Translations under genes and position numbers: made by a program | In this document: positions 38,276 to 46,927 of the stretch, piece after piece | Layout of the letters: each line of letters opens with the position of its first letter | Position numbering within the stretch: the first letter of the stretch is position 1 | Notes under the pieces: model-generated | Seen by the model: only the letters and a program-made list of their open reading frames with translations | Databases searched by the model: none | What the model was told of the DNA's origin: nothing | Source of the DNA: Oceanihabitans sp. IOP_32 | GTDB lineage: Bacteria > Bacteroidota > Bacteroidia > Flavobacteriales > Flavobacteriaceae | Direction of reading: 5' to 3' | Length of the DNA: 64,000 bases | Assembly: GCF_009498295.1 (NCBI RefSeq) | Contig: NZ_CP040813.1 | Location: forward strand, 62,001-126,000

Positions 38276-39877
38276 ATGAAAACAAGATTTAAAATACACA
38301 AAACAATTGGGTTTATTTGCCTTTTTATCGTTGCATTTACTTCGTGTACCGATGACTTGAATATTACACCTAACGACGATCAAACTATTTTAAGCGAAGA
38401 GCTTTTTAAAGACGAGGCCGCTTATAAACAAGTTTTAGCTGGTATTTATGCTAATTTAGCATTAACAGGAACCGATGGACCAGAGAGTTCTAATCTAAAG
38501 AATATTGATGCAGGGACCAGTCAATTTGGACGTGTACTTTTATATGTTCAAACCTTATCTGCAGATCAAATGATTTGGTCTTACGAGAATGACCCAGGCA
38601 CCAGAGAAATTCAAAGAAATTTATGGACGGCTCAAAACCCCTTATTACTCGGTATGTTTAGTAGAGCACATCTTTCTGTAGCCCTGGCAAATAACTTTTT
38701 AAGAGAAACTACAACGGCAAAATTAGATGAAAGAAATGTTTCTACCACCTTAAGAAGCGAAATACCTGCTTACCGTGCAGAAGCGCGATTAATGCGTGCC
38801 ATGGCTTATTATTATTTGATGGATATTTTCGGTAAAGCCAATTTTGTTACTGAAAATGACGCCCTAAATTCGCAACCTCCAGTATATGATAGAGCCCAAC
38901 TATTCGATTACATTGAAAGCGAATTATTAGCCATTGATGCCGATTTAGTAGACGCAAAACAAAACGAATACGGAAGAGCAGATAAAGCTGTTGCTTATAT
39001 GATATTAGCAAAAATGTATTTAAATGCTCAGGTTTATATTGGCACAGATCGCAGTGCTGAATCTTTAATTAATTGTGAAAAAATAATCGCAGGTGGTTAC
39101 ACCTTAGCTACAAATTACCTCCATAATTTCATGGCAGATAACCATATCAATTCTGCTGCAAACGAAATTATATTTCCAATTATTTCAGACGGTGCAACCA
39201 CCCAAAACTACGGCCCTACTACGGTAATGATTAACGGTTCTGTTGGAAGTATTGAAGCCAATGGAACTGAAGTTGGTGTTTCTGAAGGCGGTTGGGGCGG
39301 CGCATTGCGAGTAAGAAAACAGTTGGCAGACTTGTTTGATGCCTCGTTTATTAACGATACCAGAAATACCATAATTTCGCAAGGACGATCTGTTGATATT
39401 ACCGATATATCCGATAAAGATTCTGGATACATTATTCAAAAGTACTCCAATGTCACTTCAACTGGTAGTGCTGGTGTCGATCAAACCTTTGTGGATACCG
39501 ATTTCCCGTTATTTAGATTAGCAGATGTATATTTAATGTATGCCGAAGCCCATTTAAGAGGCGGTGGTGGCAACCTAGCAACTGCGGTTGGTTATGTAAA
39601 TGCCTTAAGAACCAGAGCAAATAACCCAAATACGGTTACTGCAAACGATTTAACCTTAGATTTTATTCTAGACGAAAGAGCCAGAGAATTGCATTGGGAA
39701 GCCCATAGAAGGCAAGATTTAATTCGCTTCAACAAATTTACTGGTGGTAACTACAATTGGGCTTGGAAAGGAAACGGAAGCAACGGTATTTCGTTACCAA
39801 CACATTTTAAAGTGTACCCTATTCCAACAGCAAGTATGGCTGCAAACCCTAATCTTACTCAAAACGTAGGATATTAA
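38276..39877 (+). CDS. susD: SusD-family starch-binding lipoprotein
   Basis: Surface lipoprotein (533 aa from this start) that caps SusC and delivers glycan. Lipobox AFTSC; the TPR-like helical scaffold follows, with typical C-terminal SusD/RagB text (LDERARELHWEAHRRQDLIRFNKF). The ATG at 38276 gives a normal-length lipoprotein signal; an in-frame ATG at 38252 would add eight residues. Separated from susC by a short gap. The partner role is established for the family; starch specificity is inferred from the amylases in the locus. Confidence 0.94.
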   Translation: MKTRFKIHKTIGFICLFIVAFTSCTDDLNITPNDDQTILSEELFKDEAAYKQVLAGIYANLALTGTDGPESSNLKNIDAGTSQFGRVLLYVQTLSADQMIWSYENDPGTREIQRNLWTAQNPLLLGMFSRAHLSVALANNFLRETTTAKLDERNVSTTLRSEIPAYRAEARLMRAMAYYYLMDIFGKANFVTENDALNSQPPVYDRAQLFDYIESELLAIDADLVDAKQNEYGRADKAVAYMILAKMYLNAQVYIGTDRSAESLINCEKIIAGGYTLATNYLHNFMADNHINSAANEIIFPIISDGATTQNYGPTTVMINGSVGSIEANGTEVGVSEGGWGGALRVRKQLADLFDASFINDTRNTIISQGRSVDITDISDKDSGYIIQKYSNVTSTGSAGVDQTFVDTDFPLFRLADVYLMYAEAHLRGGGGNLATAVGYVNALRTRANNPNTVTANDLTLDFILDERARELHWEAHRRQDLIRFNKFTGGNYNWAWKGNGSNGISLPTHFKVYPIPTASMAANPNLTQNVGY

Positions 39878-39898
39878 AATTATAAACAAATTAAGACG

Positions 39899-41023
39899 AT
39901 GAAAAAAATTAAAATTATTTCAGCAGTTAGCATCATTGGTTTAGTTTTACTATCCCTGGCTTCTTGTGAAGATACTACCGATACCTTTCAAATATCGACC
40001 CCTACAGCACCAATATTGGCAGATTTAAACTTTAGTAGTATAGAGTTGGATGCTGTAAATACTTCTAACCCCGCATTAACTTTAAATTGGGTAGAGTCGG
40101 ATTACGGACAACAAACAGCCGTAAACTATGCCATACAGTTTGCTAGCGACGAAGGGTTTACAAACCCGGTAACCGCAGCATCAATTACAGGACAAAGCGC
40201 ATTAACTCTATCGGTAAGCGAGATAAATGCAGCCGCAGGGAATGCTGGTTTAGATCCTTTTGTATGGTCTACTATATACACTAGAATTGTGGCTTCATTA
40301 GGGTCGCAAAACAGCGAGTCCATAAACTCAAACACCCTTCAATTTGAAGTCTATCCGTACTTCAACTATGTATTTGAAGATTATTATTTAGTTGGTGGTG
40401 GTACAGCTGCAGGATGGGATAATAATGCTAACAATCCGCCATTATTTAGAGACGAATCTAACCCAAATCTTTATTACTACACAGGGTACTTTGCCAAACC
40501 TGGTGGTTTTGATGAAGGGCGTTTCAAAGTCATCGAATCACGAGGTCTATGGCAACCACAATGGGGCGTTACAGACGATGAGGGTAGCGATACACCACAA
40601 ACAGCTGGAGATATTGCTGGGAACCCAGAAACACAAGCTAGCGACCCAGGACGTTTTGGCGTACCACAAACAGGTTTCTTTTCGTTTACCATAGATTTCT
40701 CAACAAAAAAATACACCCTAATTCCTTTTGATGCCTCTGGAATTACAAGTCCGGTAACCCTATCAATTGAAGGCTCTAGTGTAGCAACAACAGCCCTAAC
40801 TCCCTTAGCTTTCGACGGGCATATTTGGTATGCATCTGCATTGCGATTAACACCAGGTGAGGTTACCTTTTTAGCAGACTCCAACACTTGGGGAAGCACC
40901 ACTGCTTTTTCTGGAGTAGCTACTATTAATGGTGGATCTATTCCTGTAATTGTAGAAGATGACTACGATGTTTGGTTTAACGACCTGACAGGACACTACA
41001 TCCTTATTCCGTTGAATTTATAA
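39899..41023 (+). CDS. susE: SusE-like surface starch-binding lipoprotein
   Basis: 374 aa lipoprotein (SLASC lipobox). An N-terminal SusE-type Ig domain (about residues 30-145: SPAL-type strand LTLNWVESDYG) is followed by a carbohydrate-binding module region (YYLVGGGTAAGWDNN near 165, FEDYYL) and a second module (TFLADSNTWGSTTAFSG near 325). It should hold starch near the SusCD complex. Encoded 21 bases after susD and 13 before the SusF-like gene. Confidence 0.88.
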   Translation: MKKIKIISAVSIIGLVLLSLASCEDTTDTFQISTPTAPILADLNFSSIELDAVNTSNPALTLNWVESDYGQQTAVNYAIQFASDEGFTNPVTAASITGQSALTLSVSEINAAAGNAGLDPFVWSTIYTRIVASLGSQNSESINSNTLQFEVYPYFNYVFEDYYLVGGGTAAGWDNNANNPPLFRDESNPNLYYYTGYFAKPGGFDEGRFKVIESRGLWQPQWGVTDDEGSDTPQTAGDIAGNPETQASDPGRFGVPQTGFFSFTIDFSTKKYTLIPFDASGITSPVTLSIEGSSVATTALTPLAFDGHIWYASALRLTPGEVTFLADSNTWGSTTAFSGVATINGGSIPVIVEDDYDVWFNDLTGHYILIPLNL

Positions 41024-41036
41024 TCCAAAAACAGAC

Positions 41037-42713
41037 ATGAATTTATATATAAAAAAAATCAGCTTTCTTTTACTGTCATTTGCCTTTATTTTCACTGCTT
41101 GTGAAACCGAAGAAAGCTTAACGATAACAAATCCAGAAGCCGAGTTTGTTTTAAATACACCAGGTATTAATACCGTGTTTTTAAATTTTGCTTTACCAAA
41201 CAATCCTGCGTTTACCATTTCTTGGAATGATGATCTAACAGATGGTGGCACGTACAATGTAGAAATGTCTACAGACGAAGCTTTTACTACGCCCGTAACA
41301 TTAGGCACAACAACTAGTAATAATTTTTCAATGAACGTTACAGATTTTAATAACGCCATTGTAAACACTGGTGTAAGTAGCTTTAATGATATTGCTATTT
41401 ATATGAGAGCATCTAATGGTGATCAAATTTCAAATCATATTTTACTGCTAGTTACCACCTATCCAGTAAATGCTCCAATAATAAATAATGTAAACAATGG
41501 AGACGCTTTTGTATTATCTTTAGCAAATAATAATGTTACTGCTATAACTGTAGCATGGGATGACCCTATTTTAAACTCTTCATTAAATCAAGACGTATAT
41601 TATGTTTTAGAAGGCGCAACAGCAGGAAGCGATTTTGCACTGCCTTTAGAAGCTGGCAATGTAAGTAACACCAATACAATAGATTTAACAAATTCGCAAC
41701 TAAATGCTATAGCGACACAAAGTGGAATCCCAGTAGATACTACTGGAGATTTAGATTTAAGAGTAAAAGCAACAATTACTGATGCCGCTTCGGGATCTGT
41801 TTTAGAAAGAATTTCTTCAACAGTAACCATATCTGTAACCACGTATTTAACGGTTTTAGATTTATCTACAAACTGGGGTATTATTGGCTCTGCGGCTAAC
41901 AATTGGGGTGCTACACCAGACTTACCATTCTATCAAACCGAAACTCCAGGTATTTTAAATGCCTATGTTAATTTAATTGATGGAGAAATTAAGTTTAGAG
42001 AAAACATGGATTGGGTAAATAATTATGGAGATACTGGAGCCGATGGTACACTAGACGCTGGTGGTGACAATATAGTGGTTACTGCAGGTTCTTATAAAAT
42101 CACCATGGATTTAAATAACCTAACCTATACCATAGAAAGTTTTGCTTTAGGTATTGTTGGTGGAGCCTATAATAACTGGGGAGCAACCCCAGACTTTATG
42201 TTAGAATACGACCCTTATTCTGATGTTTTTAGAGGTATTGTGACCTTAATTGATGGTGAAATGAAGTTTAGAATGAATAATGATTGGGGTACCAGTTGGG
42301 GTGATGATGGTGCTGATGGCACTTTAGAGCCCGACGGAGCCAATATTGTAGTTAACGCTGGCATCTATATTGCTACTGTTAATATAAACGACTTAACTTA
42401 CACATTAGAACCCATCGACTATGTATGGGGAATTGTTGGCGGGGCTTATAACAATTGGGGTGCTACTGCAGATGCTCAATTTACAAGAGATTGGTCTCGT
42501 CCTTTTAACGATATATGGATTCTTAACGATGTAACCTTAATTGATGGTGAATATAAATTTAGAGCCAACAATGAATGGGTCGTAGATTATGGTGATGATG
42601 GTGGTGATGGTATTTTAGATGCAGGCGGTGCAAATTTAGTTACTACCGCTGGAACCTATTCGTTTGAATTGGATTTCTCTGATCCTGCAAACCCTACATA
42701 CATTAAAAATTAA
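41037..42713 (+). CDS. SusF-like starch-binding lipoprotein with three tandem modules
   Basis: 558 aa lipoprotein (FTAC lipobox). Two SusE/F-type Ig domains (about residues 30-150 and 150-275) are followed by three tandem copies of a roughly 92-residue starch-binding module starting near residues 279, 372 and 463. Each opens with a variant of G-I-(I/V)-G-(S/G)-A-(A/Y)-N-N-W-G-A-T and contains INLIDGE/TLIDGE, KFR and GDDGADG-type loops. The near-identical text suggests recent internal duplication. Role: multivalent capture of starch at the cell surface. Confidence 0.87.
   Translation: MNLYIKKISFLLLSFAFIFTACETEESLTITNPEAEFVLNTPGINTVFLNFALPNNPAFTISWNDDLTDGGTYNVEMSTDEAFTTPVTLGTTTSNNFSMNVTDFNNAIVNTGVSSFNDIAIYMRASNGDQISNHILLLVTTYPVNAPIINNVNNGDAFVLSLANNNVTAITVAWDDPILNSSLNQDVYYVLEGATAGSDFALPLEAGNVSNTNTIDLTNSQLNAIATQSGIPVDTTGDLDLRVKATITDAASGSVLERISSTVTISVTTYLTVLDLSTNWGIIGSAANNWGATPDLPFYQTETPGILNAYVNLIDGEIKFRENMDWVNNYGDTGADGTLDAGGDNIVVTAGSYKITMDLNNLTYTIESFALGIVGGAYNNWGATPDFMLEYDPYSDVFRGIVTLIDGEMKFRMNNDWGTSWGDDGADGTLEPDGANIVVNAGIYIATVNINDLTYTLEPIDYVWGIVGGAYNNWGATADAQFTRDWSRPFNDIWILNDVTLIDGEYKFRANNEWVVDYGDDGGDGILDAGGANLVTTAGTYSFELDFSDPANPTYIKN
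41874..42713 (+). repeat. Three tandem coding repeats (starch-binding modules)
   Basis: Module boundaries at about 41874-42149, 42150-42423 and 42424-42713. They share the translated signature GxxGxAxNNWGAT and an ATTGATGG-type block about 90 bases in. Purely coding repeats. Confidence 0.8.
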
Positions 42714-42733
42714 AATTATTTTAAACTTAAAAG

Positions 42734-42759
42734 AGGCTGATATATATCAGCCTTTTTTT
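42734..42759 (+). terminator. Hairpin terminator/attenuator between the susF-like gene and the T9SS amylase
   Basis: Perfect 20-base palindrome (42734-42753, arm AGGCTGATAT) followed by seven T, 20 bases after the susF-like stop and 18 before the amylase start. It is a good intrinsic terminator, but it lies inside an otherwise continuous operon, so it may lower rather than abolish amylase transcription. Confidence 0.75.
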
Positions 42760-42776
42760 CTTAAACCAATTAAAAT

Positions 42777-45542
42777 ATGAAAAAAATACTATACTCATTT
42801 TTTTTATTTTTAACGGTTTTGCTCCAAGCTCAAGTTGTTACAACATCGCCCGTAATTCCAACAGCAACCAATGCTATTACCATTACTTTTGATGCCACAG
42901 GTACAGGGTTAGACGGTTACACTGGAGATGTTTATGCCCACACGGGCTTACTTACCACAGCCTCTACAGGTAATAACGACTGGAAACATGTTATTGGGTC
43001 TTGGGGAAACAATGCAACACAGCCACAATTAACACGAACAGGAACTAATACCTATGAGCTATTTATAACCCCAGATATACCAACTTTTTATCAATCGGGT
43101 GCAGATGTTATCACAGACATTGCTGTTGTTTTTAGAAATGCTGATGGAACCGCTCAAACAAGTCCCAATATCTATTTACCCATTTATGCTGCGGGTTTAA
43201 ATGTTGCAATTACAAATCCTTCAAACGAATCGGTTTTTAATTTGAATGATAATATTACCATAAGTGCAGAATCTAGCATAAATGCAGCCTTAGAATTAAA
43301 AGTAAATACCCTATCAGAACAAACGGCTACAAACACAACTACAATATCCAAATCTTACACGTTTACTTCAGCAGGAAACCACACTATCGAAGCTATCGCC
43401 ACCAAAAATGCTCAAACAAAAACAAATCAAATATCAGTTTATGTAAAAACAATGACTCAAAATCAAACCTTACCTACAGGATTAAAAAACGGTTTTAACG
43501 ATAATGGTGACGGCTCCGTTACATTTGTACTAAAAGCCCCTTTAAAAACAGATGTGTTTTTAATAGGAGGCTTTAATAACTGGGCACTCAACCCAAACTA
43601 TCAAATGAAAAAAGATGGAGATACATTTTGGTTAACCCTTAATGGCTTGGATCCAAATACAGAATACGCCTATCAATATTTTATAGATTATAGCATAAAG
43701 GTTGCAGACCCTTACTCAAAAAAGATATTGGATCCTGATGACGATCAATACATCTCTAGTACGACCTATCCAAATTTAATGGCTTACCCAATTGGAGATG
43801 CTACAGGAAATGTATCTGCTTTTAAAATTAATGAAGCCGAATATGTTTGGCAAAACACAAACTTTACAAGACCTAATAAAGAAAATCTTATAATATACGA
43901 AATGCTTTTAAGAGATTTTACCGAAAGTAGCTCATATCAAGATGCCATAACGCATCTAGATTATTTACAGACCCTTGGTATAAATGCCATAGAATTAATG
44001 CCTATTAATGAATTTGAAGGTAATATTAGCTGGGGTTACAACCCATCTTTTTATATGGCATTAGATAAGGCTTACGGCACAGCAAACGATTTAAAACAAT
44101 TTGTAGATGCTTGCCACCAACGTGGTATAGCAGTTATTGTAGATGTTGTTTTTAATCATTCTTTTTCAGAATCGCCCTTATTACAAATGTATTGGGATAG
44201 CACAAATACACTTCCTGCTACAAATAATCCTTATTATAATCGCAATCATAATTTAGTAGATAATACAGCTTCACATTGGGGCTACGATTTTAATCACGAA
44301 TCTCCCCATACCGTAAACTTTTTTAATGATGTATTGAGCTTTTGGATGGACGAATATAAAATTGATGGATTTCGTTTTGATTTCACTAAAGGCTTTTCAA
44401 ATACTATATATCCAGGTGAAAATAATTGGGCAAGCACCTACGATACCGCAAGAATCACCAATTTAAAAGCCTATGCAGATCATGTTTGGAGTCATGAACC
44501 GGGAAACGAAGCGTATGTGATTTTTGAGCATTTGTCAGACAATTCAGAAGAAACAGAACTAGCAAATTACGGTATTTTACTTTGGGGTAATCTAAACCAT
44601 AGTTTCAATCAAAATACTATGGGCTATGCATCAGGTGCTGATATTTCATGGCTATCTCATCAAAATAGAGGCTGGAACAATCCGCATATTGTAGGTTATA
44701 TGGAGAGTCATGATGAAGAACGCTTAATGGTAAAAAATTTGGCCTACGGAAATCGTAGTGGTAGCTATAATATTAAAGATTTAAATACAGCTTTAGATAG
44801 ACAAGAAGCGGCTACAGTTATATTTTACGGTATTCCTGGTCTGAAAATGATTTGGCAATTTGGAGAATTAGGATACGATAAAAGTATTAATTGTGCTGCC
44901 AATATTACTGATGGTAGTTGTAGAACAGACGAAAAACCAGTCGCTTGGACTTTAGGTTACCATACCGATTCAAACAGAAAGGATTTGTACGATGTTACTA
45001 AAAAAATGATTCAGTTAAAAAAACAATTTCCATCAACTTTTAACACTAATTATGCTGATTTAGATGTTGGTGGCTTGGTAAAACGTATTAATTTAAACGA
45101 TAATAAAGGAAGTTTAAACGTTGTTATTGTGGCCAATTTTGATGTGACTACACAAACTGTAAATCCAAATTTTCCTGCGACGGGTAATTGGGACGACATA
45201 TTTAGCGGTACAACGCTTAATGTTGTAAATCGAACAGGATTAATAAGTTTACAACCAGGAGAATACAGATTGTACTCCCAAAATAAAAGTTTAAGTTCAG
45301 AAGACATAAAAGAGCAAGATGTTATTAAACTTTATCCAAACCCCACTTCAACAGGATTTAAAATAAATAAAACAGTTGGAGATGTTTATTTATATGATAT
45401 AACAGGAAAGTTAATTTCAAACTTTAAAGGTGATTTTGAAAAAAACCATGCATTTAATACGTCTAATTTATCTAAAGGACTATACCTTGTGAAATTTCAA
45501 TCTTATACTGGTGTAATTGTAAAACAATTAATTATTGATTAA
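42777..45542 (+). CDS. Secreted GH13 alpha-amylase with T9SS C-terminal sorting domain
   Basis: 921 aa. Signal peptide I (ends near QAQ, residue 19), N-terminal beta-domain with the TGLDGYTGDVYAHTG motif (about 20-145), an Ig-like domain (about 148-222), a CBM48-like domain (about 235-325: FLIGGFNNWALN), the GH13 barrel (about 360-790) with Asp535 (GFRFDF), Glu584 (VIFEHL) and Asp646 (ESHDEE), and a type A T9SS sorting domain (last 75 residues, LYPNPTSTGF...LVKFQ). The sorting domain predicts export through the type IX system to the cell surface or medium. It therefore starts starch breakdown outside the cell. Last gene of the plus-strand operon; a weak long-loop inverted repeat (45530-45542 / 45563-45575) follows it. 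Confidence 0.93.
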   Translation: MKKILYSFFLFLTVLLQAQVVTTSPVIPTATNAITITFDATGTGLDGYTGDVYAHTGLLTTASTGNNDWKHVIGSWGNNATQPQLTRTGTNTYELFITPDIPTFYQSGADVITDIAVVFRNADGTAQTSPNIYLPIYAAGLNVAITNPSNESVFNLNDNITISAESSINAALELKVNTLSEQTATNTTTISKSYTFTSAGNHTIEAIATKNAQTKTNQISVYVKTMTQNQTLPTGLKNGFNDNGDGSVTFVLKAPLKTDVFLIGGFNNWALNPNYQMKKDGDTFWLTLNGLDPNTEYAYQYFIDYSIKVADPYSKKILDPDDDQYISSTTYPNLMAYPIGDATGNVSAFKINEAEYVWQNTNFTRPNKENLIIYEMLLRDFTESSSYQDAITHLDYLQTLGINAIELMPINEFEGNISWGYNPSFYMALDKAYGTANDLKQFVDACHQRGIAVIVDVVFNHSFSESPLLQMYWDSTNTLPATNNPYYNRNHNLVDNTASHWGYDFNHESPHTVNFFNDVLSFWMDEYKIDGFRFDFTKGFSNTIYPGENNWASTYDTARITNLKAYADHVWSHEPGNEAYVIFEHLSDNSEETELANYGILLWGNLNHSFNQNTMGYASGADISWLSHQNRGWNNPHIVGYMESHDEERLMVKNLAYGNRSGSYNIKDLNTALDRQEAATVIFYGIPGLKMIWQFGELGYDKSINCAANITDGSCRTDEKPVAWTLGYHTDSNRKDLYDVTKKMIQLKKQFPSTFNTNYADLDVGGLVKRINLNDNKGSLNVVIVANFDVTTQTVNPNFPATGNWDDIFSGTTLNVVNRTGLISLQPGEYRLYSQNKSLSSEDIKEQDVIKLYPNPTSTGFKINKTVGDVYLYDITGKLISNFKGDFEKNHAFNTSNLSKGLYLVKFQSYTGVIVKQLIID

Positions 45543-45582
45543 CATTAGAAAACATAGTTTTTTTAATCATTAATTGTATATC

Positions 45583-45800
45583 CGTTTTTTGCCATAAAAT
45601 TAAAAAAATGTGCGATTATTTGCGACCCGTGCGACAGCGAACTGGCAAAGCAAATCTGCAGGAAATAAATAGCAGCTCAATAGTGAATTATCCCACTGAA
45701 TTTGCTGAATATAAATAAATATTTATTTTTTATAAGGAAATAAAAGTGTCCAAATATCGTAACAAATTATGGGATTATGAATCTGTCTGGACAAGTACTA
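45583..45800 (+). repeat. Dispersed 218-base repeat, copy B
   Basis: Second copy of the element at 11383-11600, same orientation, in the spacer between the T9SS amylase and the MerR-type regulator (45543-45974). The other contents of that spacer are a 14-base inverted repeat and a promoter box. Confidence 0.75.
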
Positions 45801-45843
45801 TCATTAACTTAATTTTCAAATAAAAACGCTATTTAGTCTAAAA

Positions 45844-45889
45844 TTATACCAATTTAATTTTGAAATGTCGTATTGTTAATTTGGTATAA
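45844..45889. repeat. Inverted repeat upstream of the carotenoid regulator
   Basis: TTATACCAATTTAA (45844-45857) pairs with TTAATTTGGTATAA (45876-45889) at 13 of 14 positions, loop 18 bases. Could be a terminator for the amylase unit, a regulator site or a small mobile relic; the sequence does not decide. Confidence 0.5.
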
Positions 45890-45945
45890 CAAAGCAGTTT
45901 AATGTATATCTCATAATAATTGCTGAATAATACAAAAAAAACACC

Positions 45946-45953
45946 TACTTTTG
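45946..45953 (+). promoter_or_regulatory. -7 box of the MerR/CarH-like regulator
   Basis: TACTTTTG fits TAnnTTTG and lies 21 bases before the ATG at 45975. A TTG at 45920-45922 is the only upstream -33 candidate (23-base spacing). Confidence 0.5.
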
Positions 45954-45974
45954 TTTAATGATTAAGAATTAAGC

Positions 45975-46874
45975 ATGAACAATATTAAAGTAGATTTTAG
46001 CATTAAGGATTTAGAAAACCTTACCGGTATAAAAGCACACACCATAAGAATTTGGGAAAAACGGTATAATTTACTTAGCCCTGATAGATCTGAGACTAAT
46101 ATTAGAAACTATAACTTAGATAACTTTCAAAAGTTATTAAACATTTCTTATCTTAATAAAAGCGGACTCAAAATTTCTAAAATAGCAGGTTTAAGTGACC
46201 AAGAAATTGAACATAAGGTGCAAGAAATAGCATCTAAGACCGAAACTGAAGATCACGCCATAAATAATTTTAAAATGGCCATGATTAATTTTGATCAAAC
46301 ACTTTTCTACAACACCTACAACACCCTTTTAGAAACCAAAACCTTTAGCCAGATATTTTACACTGTCTTTATTCCGTTACTAAAAGAAACTGGTTTGCTT
46401 TGGCAAACCAACACCATAACACCAGCCCACGAACATTTTTTGTGTGTACATATCAAACAAAAAATTCTCGTAAATCTCGAAAAATTACAACAACAAGAAC
46501 CGCGACCAAAAACTAAAACCTTTGTCCTGTTTTTGCCAGATCACGAAATACACGATCTGGGCCTATTATTTATAAATTACAAATTGAGAAGCAAAGGCTA
46601 TCATACTATTTTTCTTGGAGAAAGCCTCCCCATGGAAAATTTAAAAGATTTGCTTGAGTTTTTCGATGAAATTACATTCGTGTCATATTTCACGGTGTAT
46701 CCAGAAGCAGAAAATATCAGGCCTTATTTAGAAGCGTTTAATAAAAAACTCTTAATAAGAGAAAACATAGACTTCTTAGTTTTAGGGGCTAAATTAAATG
46801 AGATAGACAACACCGACCTACCTAAAAAAATAAAGACTTTTAATTCTATAGAAAGCCTTGTTAAATATTTGTAG
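45975..46874 (+). CDS. CarH/LitR-like MerR regulator with cobalamin-binding domain
   Basis: 299 aa. Residues 7-75 are a MerR winged helix (IKDLENLTGIKAHTIRIWEKRY). Residues about 95-170 form a helical bundle with the W-x9-EH motif (Trp143, Glu153-His154), and residues 182-299 are a Rossmann-type B12-binding domain with E-x-H-x-x-G (Glu191, His193, Gly196). These are the residues that hold adenosylcobalamin in CarH photoreceptors, where light releases the repressor from DNA. The neighbouring crtIBZ genes and a palindrome at the crtI promoter support carotenoid control. Light sensing is inferred; the motifs are seen. Confidence 0.88.
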   Translation: MNNIKVDFSIKDLENLTGIKAHTIRIWEKRYNLLSPDRSETNIRNYNLDNFQKLLNISYLNKSGLKISKIAGLSDQEIEHKVQEIASKTETEDHAINNFKMAMINFDQTLFYNTYNTLLETKTFSQIFYTVFIPLLKETGLLWQTNTITPAHEHFLCVHIKQKILVNLEKLQQQEPRPKTKTFVLFLPDHEIHDLGLLFINYKLRSKGYHTIFLGESLPMENLKDLLEFFDEITFVSYFTVYPEAENIRPYLEAFNKKLLIRENIDFLVLGAKLNEIDNTDLPKKIKTFNSIESLVKYL

Positions 46875-46887
46875 TCCTACAAATATT
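46864..46887. promoter_or_regulatory. Palindromic operator overlapping the crtI promoter
   Basis: Perfect inverted repeat, 11-base arms AATATTTGTAG (46864-46874) and CTACAAATATT (46877-46887) around a 2-base centre. It begins inside the last codons of the regulator gene and covers the -33 element of the crtI promoter, the position expected for a repressor site. Confidence 0.7.
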
Positions 46888-46898
46888 CATTATATTTG
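46868..46898 (+). promoter_or_regulatory. crtI promoter
   Basis: TTTG (46868-46871), 19-base spacer, TATATTTG (46891-46898): an ideal match to the Bacteroidota -33/-7 promoter. The crtI ATG lies 29 bases downstream. Confidence 0.72.
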
Positions 46899-46927
46899 TT
46901 TAAGATATTTTAATTTTAATTAAACAA

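Noticed and set aside
40477-40902. Minus-strand open frame (141 codons) opposite susE
   Set aside because: Antisense shadow of a recognised gene, no promoter or family match.
41874-42713. Tandem repeats considered as a CRISPR-like or non-coding array
   Set aside because: The repeats are in frame, about 275 bases long and translate into starch-binding modules.
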